63,167 bases of DNA from Nostoc linckia z4 (GTDB lineage: Bacteria > Cyanobacteriota > Cyanobacteriia > Cyanobacteriales > Nostocaceae). A model generated the notes under the pieces. That model saw only the letters and a list, made by a program, of their open reading frames with translations. It did not search any database and was not told the DNA's origin. The stretch spans positions 10,972 through 74,138 of the forward strand of contig NZ_LAHA01000007.1 of NCBI RefSeq assembly GCF_002608075.1, written 5' to 3'. Position numbers and translations under genes: made by a program. This document shows positions 27,835-36,053 of the stretch, piece after piece. Numbering within the stretch: position 1 is the first letter of the stretch; each line of letters begins with the position of its first letter.

Positions 27835-28182
27835 CTAATATGAACTAGGTGTACTTTGTTCCATTTGCTTGCGGAGGCTGAGTGGTCTCATATCAGTCCA
27901 AACTTCATCAATGTAAGCCAAACACTCTTCTTTAGAGCCAGTTTTGCCAGCATCTTTCCAGCCAAGAGGAACCTCTCTATCGGCTGGCCATATCGAATAC
28001 ATCTCTTCAGAGTTTACTACAACTTTGTAAACTGTCTTATCTACAGATGCATCAGTAGTTGTTGTCATCAGAACATTCGTACTGCTGAAATTAAAAGCAA
28101 AAGCAGGGGTTACTGGCCATGAAAAGACAATAGAAAGCAGAACACTAGCTACAACTGCTAGTTTGACGATCGCATTCTTCAT
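27835..28182 (-). CDS. MbtH-like protein with an N-terminal signal peptide
   Basis: 115 residues. Residues 52-105 carry the MbtH fingerprint: N57-x-E-x-x-Y-S-I-W-P (57-66), P72-L-G-W75, C87-L-x-x-I, W95-T-D-M-R-P-L-S-L-R (95-104). MbtH proteins are normally about 70-residue cytoplasmic partners of NRPS adenylation domains. Here the domain follows a textbook signal peptide: Lys7, hydrophobic core 8-20 and cleavage site A27-F-A29, then a Ser/Thr-rich linker. An internal ATG at codon 39 (28066-28068) would give a 77-residue cytoplasmic form. No NRPS gene is in the window. A triple 9-bp repeat lies 64-95 bp upstream and is shared with the secreted BP74-like gene at 57160. Confidence 0.8.
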   Translation of the reverse strand: MKNAIVKLAVVASVLLSIVFSWPVTPAFAFNFSSTNVLMTTTTDASVDKTVYKVVVNSEEMYSIWPADREVPLGWKDAGKTGSKEECLAYIDEVWTDMRPLSLRKQMEQSTPSSY

Positions 28183-28245
28183 AATTCAACTTATTTGTAT
28201 TTTGTTGATACCGAAAGTTATTTTGTGACTTTTATTATCAAAGTG

Positions 28246-28278
28246 CAAGGACAGATAAGACAGTTAAGACAGTTAAGC
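28246..28278 (-). promoter_or_regulatory. triple 9-bp direct repeat upstream of the MbtH-like gene
   Basis: Three abutting units (ACAGATAAG, ACAGTTAAG, ACAGTTAAG on the + strand; CTTAACTGT in the gene's sense) preceded by CAAGG. The same arrangement occurs at nearly the same distance upstream of the gene at 56720-57160. Candidate operator. Confidence 0.5.
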
Positions 28279-28522
28279 AAATTTTTCATAAAAATTAAAG
28301 AATAATACCAATTTTGGATTTTTAATTTTAGATTCAAAGCCTTTACTAAAAAGCCGTTCCAAGAATTTGAAGCAATACTTCCTATGTCAATTTGGTATAA
28401 ATTCTGTTTTTACTGGGACAGATTAGACGCTTGAGAGTTACTTCTCGATTGACTTTGATTTTCAGGTAAATGAACCAGATTATTTGTATATTAGTCCATC
28501 CCATTAATTTTGCGACAGACCG

Positions 28523-31500
28523 CTAGTCTGTTTTTCCTATTTGCTCTTCTTTTTGAAGTTGATGTTTTTGCCAGTTGTACTTTCGCAAATTAGTTTGCCA
28601 CGACTCCATATAAGTGTAAAAAACTGGCGTTAAATAAAGCGTGAGAAACTGCGAGAACACTAAGCCGCCAACAACTGCTAAACCAAGGGGACGGCGTGTA
28701 TCTGCTCCGGCTCCCAAACCAAGGGCGATGGGCAATGTACCCATTAGTGCTGCCATTGTGGTCATCATAATTGGGCGGAATCTCACCAAGCAGGCTTGAT
28801 AAATTGCATCATAGGGAGTTTTCCCTTCTTGACGAGCTTCAATTGCAAAGTCAACCATCATGATCCCATTTTTCTTGACAATGCCAACCAGTAAAATGAT
28901 GCCCACAAAGGCATAAATATTTAAGTCAACATCAAATATTAACAAAGTTAGCAGTGCCCCAAACCCAGCAGAAGGTAAGCTCGAAAGAATAGTCAGCGGA
29001 TGAATGAAGTTCTCATAGAGAATTCCCAAGACAATATAAATTACGAAAATGGCAACCAGCAGTAGTATTCCTAAACCCTGAATTGAAGATTGGAACGCCT
29101 GGGCTGAACCTTGAAAGCCTGTACTAATAGTTGCTGGTAGTATTTGCCGAGAAATTTGTTCAATTTTTCCAGTAACATTACTTAGCGATATTCCAGGTTT
29201 GAGATTAAAAGAAAAGGTAACAGAAGCTAGTTGTCCTTTATGGTTAATAGTCAACGGCCCTACATCTTTAGTTAAAGTTGCTACAGCATTTAAAGGCACA
29301 AGTTGTCCATTGGGGGCACGAATCGAAAGCAAATCTAGGGCTTGGGAATTTTGTTGATATTTTGGTTCCACCCCCATAATCACTTGGTATTGACTGTCAG
29401 AGGCGTAGATAGTAGAAACTTGACGAGTACCATAGGCATTACTCAGGGCAGTTTCGATTTGATTAACAGTCAAACCCAGAGCCGACGCTTGGTCGCGGTT
29501 GATGTCTACTTTGACCTGGGGATTCTTGATTTGTAAGTCGCTGTTGACATCTTGTAATTCTGACAAGTTGCGGAGTTGATTTTCTAGAAGTGGAGCGTAT
29601 TGATAAAGCTCTTGAATATTGGGACTTTGGAGAGTAAATTGATACTGCGCTTTTGTTTGTTGCCCGCCAATATTGATGGCAGGGGGATTTTGTAAGAAGA
29701 CTTTGATTCCAGGTACACTTGACAACTTCGGTCGAAGTTCCTCCACTATTTCATCGGCACTGAGGTGGCGCTCGTGGCGGGGCTTGAGTTCGATTAACAG
29801 CCGTCCACTGTTAGCAGAGGCATTTGGGCCGCCGGCTCCCACACTGGAATTAATGGAATCGACATTAGGATCGCGGTAAGCGATCGCAGCTACAGCCTGT
29901 TGATGTTTTACCATTTCATCAAAGGAAATATCCTCTGATGCTTGAGTAGTTGCAGTAATTTGCCCTACATCAGCGTTGGGAACAAATCCTTTAGGTACAA
30001 CGATAAATAGATAGATAGTCGCTACAAGAATTGCCCCTGAAATCACCATTGTTGTTCGGTGATACTTGAGCGATATCTTCAAACTCCAATCGTATCCCCG
30101 CAACAACAAATCAAAGAAACTTTCCGAAATATTGTAGAGACGAGTCTGGAAATTTTGGATTTTAGATTTTGGATTTTGGATTTGGGCATCGGGCGTTTCT
30201 CCCCCTGCTCCCCCTGCCTCCCCATCTCCCCATCTCCCCATCTCCCCATCTCCCTCATTCCCCTGATGATGAGGTGGACGCAAAAATCTAGAACACAGCA
30301 TTGGCGTTAAGCTCAGGGAAATTACGCCAGAAACTAAGATGGCAACGCTGATGGTAACGGCAAACTCACGGAACAGTCGCCCTAAAATGCCTTCCATGAA
30401 CAGTATAGGGATAAATACTGCTACCAAGGAAATGGTCATTGATAAAATTGTGAAACCAATTTCTCTAGAACCATTAAGGGCTGCTTCCAAACGACTTTCG
30501 CCCATTTCCATGTGGCGGACAATATTTTCTAGCATGACTACAGCATCATCCACCACGAAACCCACTGATAAAGTTAACGCCATCAGCGATAAGTTATCCA
30601 GGGAATAGCCAAGCAGCAGCATGACTGCAAAGGTGGCTACGATTGATAGCGGTACTGCCAAACTGGGAATGACTGTAGCCGAGATATTGCGAAGAAAGAG
30701 AAAAATTACCAGTACTACCAAAGCGATGGTGAGTAACAGCGTGAATTGTACATCATCTACGGATTCGCGAATTGATTGGGAGCGATCGTAGAGAATATTC
30801 ATGTTCACAGCCGCCGGAATCTGTTTTTGGAAAGTGGGTAGCAGTTTTTTAATTGCATCCACCACCTCCACGGTATTAGTTCCCGGTTGGCGCTGAATTG
30901 CCAGAACGATCGCCCGCACGCCAGGATTTTGGATTTGGGTATGGGGAGTGCTGAGTGAGGAGTTAGGAGTTAGGAGTTGGGAGTTATTCTTTTTATTTCC
31001 TCCTGTCCCCATCTGTCCTATTTTCTGCTCTTTATTACCCTGTTTTGTCGGAAAATACCAGCTGGCAATCTTATCATTCTCAACGCTATCGAGTACTTGA
31101 CCGAGTTCGCTTAGCTGCACGGGTGCGCCGTTTTGATAAGTTACAGTTAGGGAGCGATAGCTGGCGGCATCGTTGAGTTGGCCGTTGGCTTGAATTGTAT
31201 AGTTCTGTTGCTGTCCGTAAAGTGTGCCGGTTGGTAGGTTGACATTTCCGTTAGCGATCGCATCAGCCACTTCATCGATGCCAATGCCTTTAGCACTCAA
31301 TGATTCTGGATCGAGCTGAATCCTTACCGCGTACTTTTGCGAGCCGTACACCTGCACTTGCGCCACCCCATCCACCATTGACAAACGTTGTGCCAACAGT
31401 GTTTCGGCGTACTTATCTACTGTTGACAGCGGCAAAATAGATGAATTCAAGGAGATATAGAGGACTGGTTGATCTGCTGGGTTTACCTTGCGGAAAGAAG

Positions 31501-31879
31501 GGGGATTGGGCATATTAGTCGGTAACTGCCTCGCCGCTTTAGAAATAGCAGACTGTACATCCTGTGCAGCTCCGTCAATATCCCGATTCAAGTCAAATTG
31601 CAGCGTAATTTGTGCGCTACCCAAAGAGCTAGTAGAGTTCATTGAACTCAATCCGGCGATGCTAGAAAACTGCTGCTCTAAAGGAGTTGCAACGGAAGAA
31701 GCCATTGTTTCTGGACTGGCTCCAGGCAGGTTAGCCGTTACCTGGAGTGTCGGATAATCCACATTGGGCAAGTCACTAACAGGTAGCTGTTGGTAACTCA
31801 TCAGTCCAAATATTAAGACGCCAACCATCACTAGGGTTGTCATGATTGGACGCCGGATGAATAGCTGGGAAATGTTCAT
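28523..31879 (-). CDS. RND efflux pump inner-membrane protein (AcrB/MdtB family)
   Basis: 1118 residues, HAE1-type proton-driven exporter. Seen: N-terminal FIRRPIMTTLVMVGVLIFGLM helix, porter domain with PGASPETMASSVATPLEQ, central helices with GFVVDDAVVMLENIVRHME (proton relay Asp pair) and TMTAL-like C-terminal helices with LVGIVKKNGIMMVDFA. Two hydrophilic stretches are not family sequence: about residues 277-318 (TKQGNKEQK ... TPHTQIQNPG) and about 536-575 (HHQGNEGDGEMGRWGDGEAGG ...). Both are translations of the short tandem repeats found between genes here. They sit in the porter region and in the cytoplasmic loop between the two halves, and the frame is kept. Second gene of an operon with its adaptor; no TolC gene is adjacent. 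Confidence 0.9.
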   Translation of the reverse strand: MNISQLFIRRPIMTTLVMVGVLIFGLMSYQQLPVSDLPNVDYPTLQVTANLPGASPETMASSVATPLEQQFSSIAGLSSMNSTSSLGSAQITLQFDLNRDIDGAAQDVQSAISKAARQLPTNMPNPPSFRKVNPADQPVLYISLNSSILPLSTVDKYAETLLAQRLSMVDGVAQVQVYGSQKYAVRIQLDPESLSAKGIGIDEVADAIANGNVNLPTGTLYGQQQNYTIQANGQLNDAASYRSLTVTYQNGAPVQLSELGQVLDSVENDKIASWYFPTKQGNKEQKIGQMGTGGNKKNNSQLLTPNSSLSTPHTQIQNPGVRAIVLAIQRQPGTNTVEVVDAIKKLLPTFQKQIPAAVNMNILYDRSQSIRESVDDVQFTLLLTIALVVLVIFLFLRNISATVIPSLAVPLSIVATFAVMLLLGYSLDNLSLMALTLSVGFVVDDAVVMLENIVRHMEMGESRLEAALNGSREIGFTILSMTISLVAVFIPILFMEGILGRLFREFAVTISVAILVSGVISLSLTPMLCSRFLRPPHHQGNEGDGEMGRWGDGEAGGAGGETPDAQIQNPKSKIQNFQTRLYNISESFFDLLLRGYDWSLKISLKYHRTTMVISGAILVATIYLFIVVPKGFVPNADVGQITATTQASEDISFDEMVKHQQAVAAIAYRDPNVDSINSSVGAGGPNASANSGRLLIELKPRHERHLSADEIVEELRPKLSSVPGIKVFLQNPPAINIGGQQTKAQYQFTLQSPNIQELYQYAPLLENQLRNLSELQDVNSDLQIKNPQVKVDINRDQASALGLTVNQIETALSNAYGTRQVSTIYASDSQYQVIMGVEPKYQQNSQALDLLSIRAPNGQLVPLNAVATLTKDVGPLTINHKGQLASVTFSFNLKPGISLSNVTGKIEQISRQILPATISTGFQGSAQAFQSSIQGLGILLLVAIFVIYIVLGILYENFIHPLTILSSLPSAGFGALLTLLIFDVDLNIYAFVGIILLVGIVKKNGIMMVDFAIEARQEGKTPYDAIYQACLVRFRPIMMTTMAALMGTLPIALGLGAGADTRRPLGLAVVGGLVFSQFLTLYLTPVFYTYMESWQTNLRKYNWQKHQLQKEEQIGKTD

Positions 31880-31881
31880 GT

Positions 31882-31957
31882 GAGGAGTTAGGAGTTAGGA
31901 GTTAGGAGTTAGGAGTTAGGAGTTAGGAGTTAAGAGTTAAGAGTTAAGAGTGAGGAG
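31882..31957. repeat. heptanucleotide tandem repeat GGAGTTA/AGAGTTA
   Basis: About ten copies of a 7-bp unit fill the whole spacer between the adaptor and pump genes, so they would be transcribed within the operon. Confidence 0.85.
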
Positions 31958-33373
31958 TTAAGAGTTATTATTTTCCCCTCTGCCCCCTGCTCCCTGCCCC
32001 CCTGCTTTCCCTCCTACTTCGGGTTTCACCTGCACTGTGGCACCAGGTACTAGGTTGAATTGTCCATCGGTGACGATTTGCTCGCCTGGTTGCAAGCCTT
32101 GTTTGATTGCTGTTTGGTTGCCAATGGTGTCGCCTACGGTAATTGGACGCATTTCTACTGTTTTGTCTGGTTTGACTACAAATACAAATTGCCCTTGCTG
32201 TCCGGTTTGCACTGCTTGGGAAGGCACTGTTATGACATTGCGTTCTTCGGTTAGTTTGAGGACTACGTTGACAAACTGCCCTGGAACTAATCGTTCATCT
32301 GTGTTGGTAAATGTGGCTTTGAGTTGAATTGTGCCTGTTTGGGTATTAAGTCCGCTATCAACAAAGGTTAGTTCACCCCGTATCGGACGCCCTGTGTCTT
32401 TTGGAGGTATGGCAATGACTTCTAATTTGCCGTTAGCACTGTACTTCTTCAAATCTGGGAGTAACCTTTGAGGAATAGAAAAGGTCACGTAAATCGGTCG
32501 GATTTGGCTGATGGTAATTAATGGATCGGTGGCGTTGGCTTCTACCAAGTTGCCTCGATCGAGCTTCAGACTACCTGTACGTCCGGTAATTGGTGAGTAG
32601 ATGGAACTGTAGGAAAGCTGAATTTTGGCATTGGCGATGGCAGCTTCGTCTGCTACTACTGCCGCTTGGGCGTTTTGCACGTCTGCTTGGGCTGCGGCTA
32701 CGGCTGCTTGAGCGTCTGCGACACCGTTGCGATCTGCGTTCACTGTTGCCCGTTGAGCATCTGCTGTGGTTTGAAACTGATCTGCTTGTTCTTTGCTGAT
32801 TGCCCCTTCCTTGAGTAAGCTGTTGTATCTTTTGGCCTGGACATCTGCGTTGGTGGCTTGGGCAACATCCTTGGCGACATTGGCTTTTGCTTGGTTGACT
32901 TGGGCGATCGCTTTCGTCACATTTGCCTGTGCCTGTTTCACCTGGGCTAAATCTTTGGCTTTAGCAGCATTAGCTTGCATCAGCGCTGCTTCTAAGGAAC
33001 GGGAATCAATTTTAAATAACAAGTCTCCTTTCTTGACGTTCTGTCCCTGCTGAAAATAAACTCCAGTCAGTTGCCCGCCTACTTGGGACTTGACAGATAC
33101 CGTGGAATATGCTTCTACTGTTCCCGTAGCCGATAGCTGTATTGGAATAGTTTTTTGAGTTGCAGTGGTAACCACCACTGGCACAGCCCGCTTTTTACCT
33201 GCTTGTTTGCCACTTGATTGAGCTTCGGAAGCGTTACAGGCAGAACATAAGTATGTCAAACCTAATATCACAAGCCATAACCGTCCTCTTGGAATCAAGC
33301 CAAAAAGACGAGGAATCATTTGAGTAACTAGAAATACAGGGGTTTTCGTCTTAATGGAGATGAAACAACGCAT
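31958..33373 (-). CDS. RND efflux periplasmic adaptor (HlyD/AcrA/MdtA family)
   Basis: 471 residues. An N-terminal hydrophobic segment (RLWLVILGLTYLCSAC, about 30-46) looks like a signal or weak lipobox. The lipoyl halves are SVKSQVGGQLTGVYFQQGQ (about 92-110) and LSYSSIYSPITGRTGSLKL, separated by a long Ala/Gln-rich coiled coil (about 125-245). Then come the beta-barrel domain (ATDPLITISQIRPIYVTFSIP) and the membrane-proximal domain. The adaptor bridges the pump at 28523-31879 to an outer-membrane channel. The tail beyond VQVKPEVG is Gly-rich repeat-derived sequence. The N-terminal about 25 residues may be dispensable, with starts possible at internal Met19. Confidence 0.88.
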   Translation of the reverse strand: MRCFISIKTKTPVFLVTQMIPRLFGLIPRGRLWLVILGLTYLCSACNASEAQSSGKQAGKKRAVPVVVTTATQKTIPIQLSATGTVEAYSTVSVKSQVGGQLTGVYFQQGQNVKKGDLLFKIDSRSLEAALMQANAAKAKDLAQVKQAQANVTKAIAQVNQAKANVAKDVAQATNADVQAKRYNSLLKEGAISKEQADQFQTTADAQRATVNADRNGVADAQAAVAAAQADVQNAQAAVVADEAAIANAKIQLSYSSIYSPITGRTGSLKLDRGNLVEANATDPLITISQIRPIYVTFSIPQRLLPDLKKYSANGKLEVIAIPPKDTGRPIRGELTFVDSGLNTQTGTIQLKATFTNTDERLVPGQFVNVVLKLTEERNVITVPSQAVQTGQQGQFVFVVKPDKTVEMRPITVGDTIGNQTAIKQGLQPGEQIVTDGQFNLVPGATVQVKPEVGGKAGGQGAGGRGENNNS

Positions 33374-34082
33374 ATTAAAAAATTAAAGGAAAGGGAAAGC
33401 ACAGATATGTAGTAGTAAAGCAATGGTTTGAATATAGTCAACCAAAACTAAGCGACTGCATTAGCGATCGCCTGCTTTTAGTTGGTACTTAATTATCACA
33501 ATGAGTGTCACCTATTTCCCTAAAGTAGGGTTTGTTGCCAAACATTGCATTTTCCGCAAAATCGTTGCGATCGATTTTTAGTGGATTCACTTAATATTAG
33601 TATTTCTAACTATTAGCGTACTAAATAATTTATTTTTTAGCTTAGCTCTTAAGAAGGAAATTTGTGTGAAGCTGGCTTGACATTCGTATGAATATCTGAT
33701 GACATTTTGTCAATAATTTAATTCCAAATATCTGATTATTTATAGTTACTGTTAATTAAAAAATTTATAGCGATTCCCAGTTAAGTGAGGTACAGATACT
33801 ATTTTGAAACCCTCCAGGGATGTGCAGTAAAGCGCAGCAAAAAGTCTGTAGCTTGCTTCCCACAGGTGCGCCGGCTTGGGGCGATAGAGTAGCGATTCGC
33901 TGTGCTTGCATGTATCTGGCTTCTCTTCTCTACGAGACGCTGCGCGAACGACGAACAGAACTTTTCAAGACAGAGGTACGCAGAGATTTGTACCCAGTAA
34001 ACTAGGAAACGCTAAGGAAAAACTAAAAAATGAAAAAGTATTGTTTAAAATAGCAATACTTTGCCAATTAGAGGTTAACTTA
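33374..34082. other. intergenic between divergent genes, with dispersed-repeat sequence
   Basis: No gene. Around 33836-33965 is a dispersed repeat sequence (GCTTCCCACAGGTGCGCC, CTCTACGAGACGCTGCGCG). An open frame from 33906 continues into the transpeptidase gene but is only translation of this repeat. Confidence 0.5.
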
Positions 34083-35156
34083 ATGAGATGTAGTGAGGCA
34101 TTTAAAATGTTAATTCATTCGTTCATAAAATATAAGTTTGTTATTTTTGTATCAGTTTTTATTTTATTAGCAAATCCATTTAAAGTTATAGCCAGTTATG
34201 ACCCCACTTTTACTAATTATCTAGAACAAATCAAGGATAAACTTCCCTCAGGATGGCAGATGCGTTTACCCTCTAAAATTCGTGTTAATAATTTAGTAGA
34301 TGGAAAAAATAAGCAGTATTTAATTCGAGTTATTTGGGAAAACTCTTCATCCCGATTAACAGTTAATGTCTTTAGTTGTGACACTGGTGAATTATCTTGT
34401 TTGGTGGGTAGTTTTTCAGTAGATAGCAATACTTCAGTAAATGCCCAACAAGCATTTAAAAAACATAAATTAGCAGCAGCACCTATTACCCTAAAAGATG
34501 GTATCCAAGGATATTTCTTTGATGAATTAAAACAACAGCCTTCAACTGAATTTTCCTCAGTAATGTGGGAGCAAGAGGGTTTCCTCTATACCGTCGAATT
34601 TAATGCTCAAGAACGTCAAAATATTTTATATATGGCCTCTTCGATGGCCAAAGAGACACCAATTTATAGTGCGGTAGTTTCTACTGACACGAGATCTGAA
34701 GTTAATCAAACGGTATCTACTTCTCCATCTACTCCGTCAAATATTATCCAGCCTCAAGAAACTGTTAACAAGAAATACCTACTTCTGAATTTGAGCGATC
34801 GCCGTGTATATGTGTATAAAGATGGAAAATTACAAGCCAGTTATCCAGTTGCAATAGGCCGTTCCGGGTGGGAAACTCCTACTGGAACATTCGCAGTCAT
34901 CAATATGGAACAAAATCCTATTTGGCAGAATCCTTTCACCCAAGAAATTATTCCAGCCGGTTCTCAAAATCCTCTAGGAGTTGCTTGGATTGGTTTTTTG
35001 TCGAATGGAGGTGCAGAAATTGGATTTCATGGTACTACCAATGAGAAATTAATCGGACAAGCTGTTTCTCACGGCTGCGTTCGGATGCGAAATCAAGACA
35101 TCTTAAAATTATATCAACAGGTAACTATCGGTATGCCTGTCAAGGTAGTTCCGTAA
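34083..35156 (+). CDS. L,D-transpeptidase (YkuD) with signal peptide
   Basis: About 357 residues. A signal peptide (KYKFVIFVSVFILLANPFKVIA) is followed by a roughly 180-residue unknown domain and a Ser/Thr-rich linker. The YkuD domain starts at KKYLLLNLSDRRVYVYKDGK. Catalytic signature: HGTTNEKLIGQAVSHGCVRM, with the nucleophilic Cys and the SHGCVR motif intact. It would form 3-3 peptidoglycan cross-links or attach proteins to the wall. The frame is open from 33906, but the first 59 codons are repeat-derived; ATG at 34083 (or 34107) puts the signal peptide at the N-terminus. It is convergent with the secreted protein gene that ends the 35-44 kb island. Confidence 0.88.
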   Translation: MRCSEAFKMLIHSFIKYKFVIFVSVFILLANPFKVIASYDPTFTNYLEQIKDKLPSGWQMRLPSKIRVNNLVDGKNKQYLIRVIWENSSSRLTVNVFSCDTGELSCLVGSFSVDSNTSVNAQQAFKKHKLAAAPITLKDGIQGYFFDELKQQPSTEFSSVMWEQEGFLYTVEFNAQERQNILYMASSMAKETPIYSAVVSTDTRSEVNQTVSTSPSTPSNIIQPQETVNKKYLLLNLSDRRVYVYKDGKLQASYPVAIGRSGWETPTGTFAVINMEQNPIWQNPFTQEIIPAGSQNPLGVAWIGFLSNGGAEIGFHGTTNEKLIGQAVSHGCVRMRNQDILKLYQQVTIGMPVKVVP

Positions 35157-35230
35157 TGTAATCGTGATTAGTATCAATTTTTTTTTGCAGTGATGCAAAA
35201 ATTTAGTATTATCGAAAATTAGATTTATTG

Positions 35231-35983
35231 TTATTTTGTATATTCAACTATAGGCGTATTCTCTAGCTTAATATTATCTGAAACGTTTGTTAAAATTATT
35301 GTTTTAGCTTGAGAAAACGCTATAGGACGATTACCAGAATTTAGATTTACTAGTTCAATACGTAACTGTTTAATACCTTGCTTTTGATTGGGAAGTGGTG
35401 GTTTATTAGCAAATTCAAAAATAGTTTGGACAGTTTTATTTTTACCAAAATCAACATCAATTTGCATCGGTTTATTTTTGACATTTATCACTTGATATTT
35501 TGCTTCGACACCAAAAAGTCCAAACTGAGATTTGTTAATGATAAATAATTTGTTATCCTCAGTAAAAATATAAAACATAGTTTCATTTGAAGATGGATCT
35601 TTTCCTTGCCACTTACCCTTGAGTTCTTTAATTACATCTTCCTCTGCTGTAGATTGCTCATTTGTCTCAGGTTTTTGATTTTGGTCAGAGGAATTAGTTG
35701 CGTCAGGTTTTTGATTTTGGTCAGAAGAATTAGTTGTCTCAGGTTTTTGATTTTGGTTAGAAGAATTATGTTCTGGATTAGTAGAAGTTTGAGCTAAGGA
35801 ACCTGTTGGTGTAGCGATTGCCTGAAAACTCAAATTTGGCTCTAAAACAAGCAACATACTCCAACATAAACCAATTAAAAATTTTTTGTTTGGAATAAAA
35901 AATAAGACTGCCAAATTTTTCATAAATCGTACAATTTTTAAATTATAATTCAATTGGGAAAAATGCATTGACTTGATAGACAT
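35231..35983 (-). CDS. secreted protein with SDQNQKPE/T repeats, function unknown
   Basis: 250 residues. The likely true N-terminus is Met21 (MKNLAVLFFIPNKKF), giving a hydrophobic export signal (about 36-55). It is followed by a low-complexity stretch with three NSSDQNQKPE/D-type repeats and a roughly 140-residue domain. That domain begins KGKWQGKDPSSNETMFYIFTED and is predicted strand-rich; the GKW start recalls lipocalin-like and extracytoplasmic stress domains, but I do not recognise a family. It is the last gene on the minus strand of the tubulin/protease island and lacks the C-terminal Cys motif of its neighbours. Confidence 0.7.
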   Translation of the reverse strand: MSIKSMHFSQLNYNLKIVRFMKNLAVLFFIPNKKFLIGLCWSMLLVLEPNLSFQAIATPTGSLAQTSTNPEHNSSNQNQKPETTNSSDQNQKPDATNSSDQNQKPETNEQSTAEEDVIKELKGKWQGKDPSSNETMFYIFTEDNKLFIINKSQFGLFGVEAKYQVINVKNKPMQIDVDFGKNKTVQTIFEFANKPPLPNQKQGIKQLRIELVNLNSGNRPIAFSQAKTIILTNVSDNIKLENTPIVEYTK

Positions 35984-36053
35984 AACAACCTTTTGAGTAT
36001 TGATTGAAGTACCACAGATTAATTTTGGATTTCCATTGAGAAATCATTACTAT

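Noticed and set aside
28246..28278. PHO box
   Set aside because: Core CTTAAC fits, but the cyanobacterial PHO box repeats with an 11-bp period; these units abut with a 9-bp period.
33906..34082. 59-codon N-terminal extension of the L,D-transpeptidase
   Set aside because: It translates a dispersed repeat; the signal peptide begins only after Met at 34083 or 34107.
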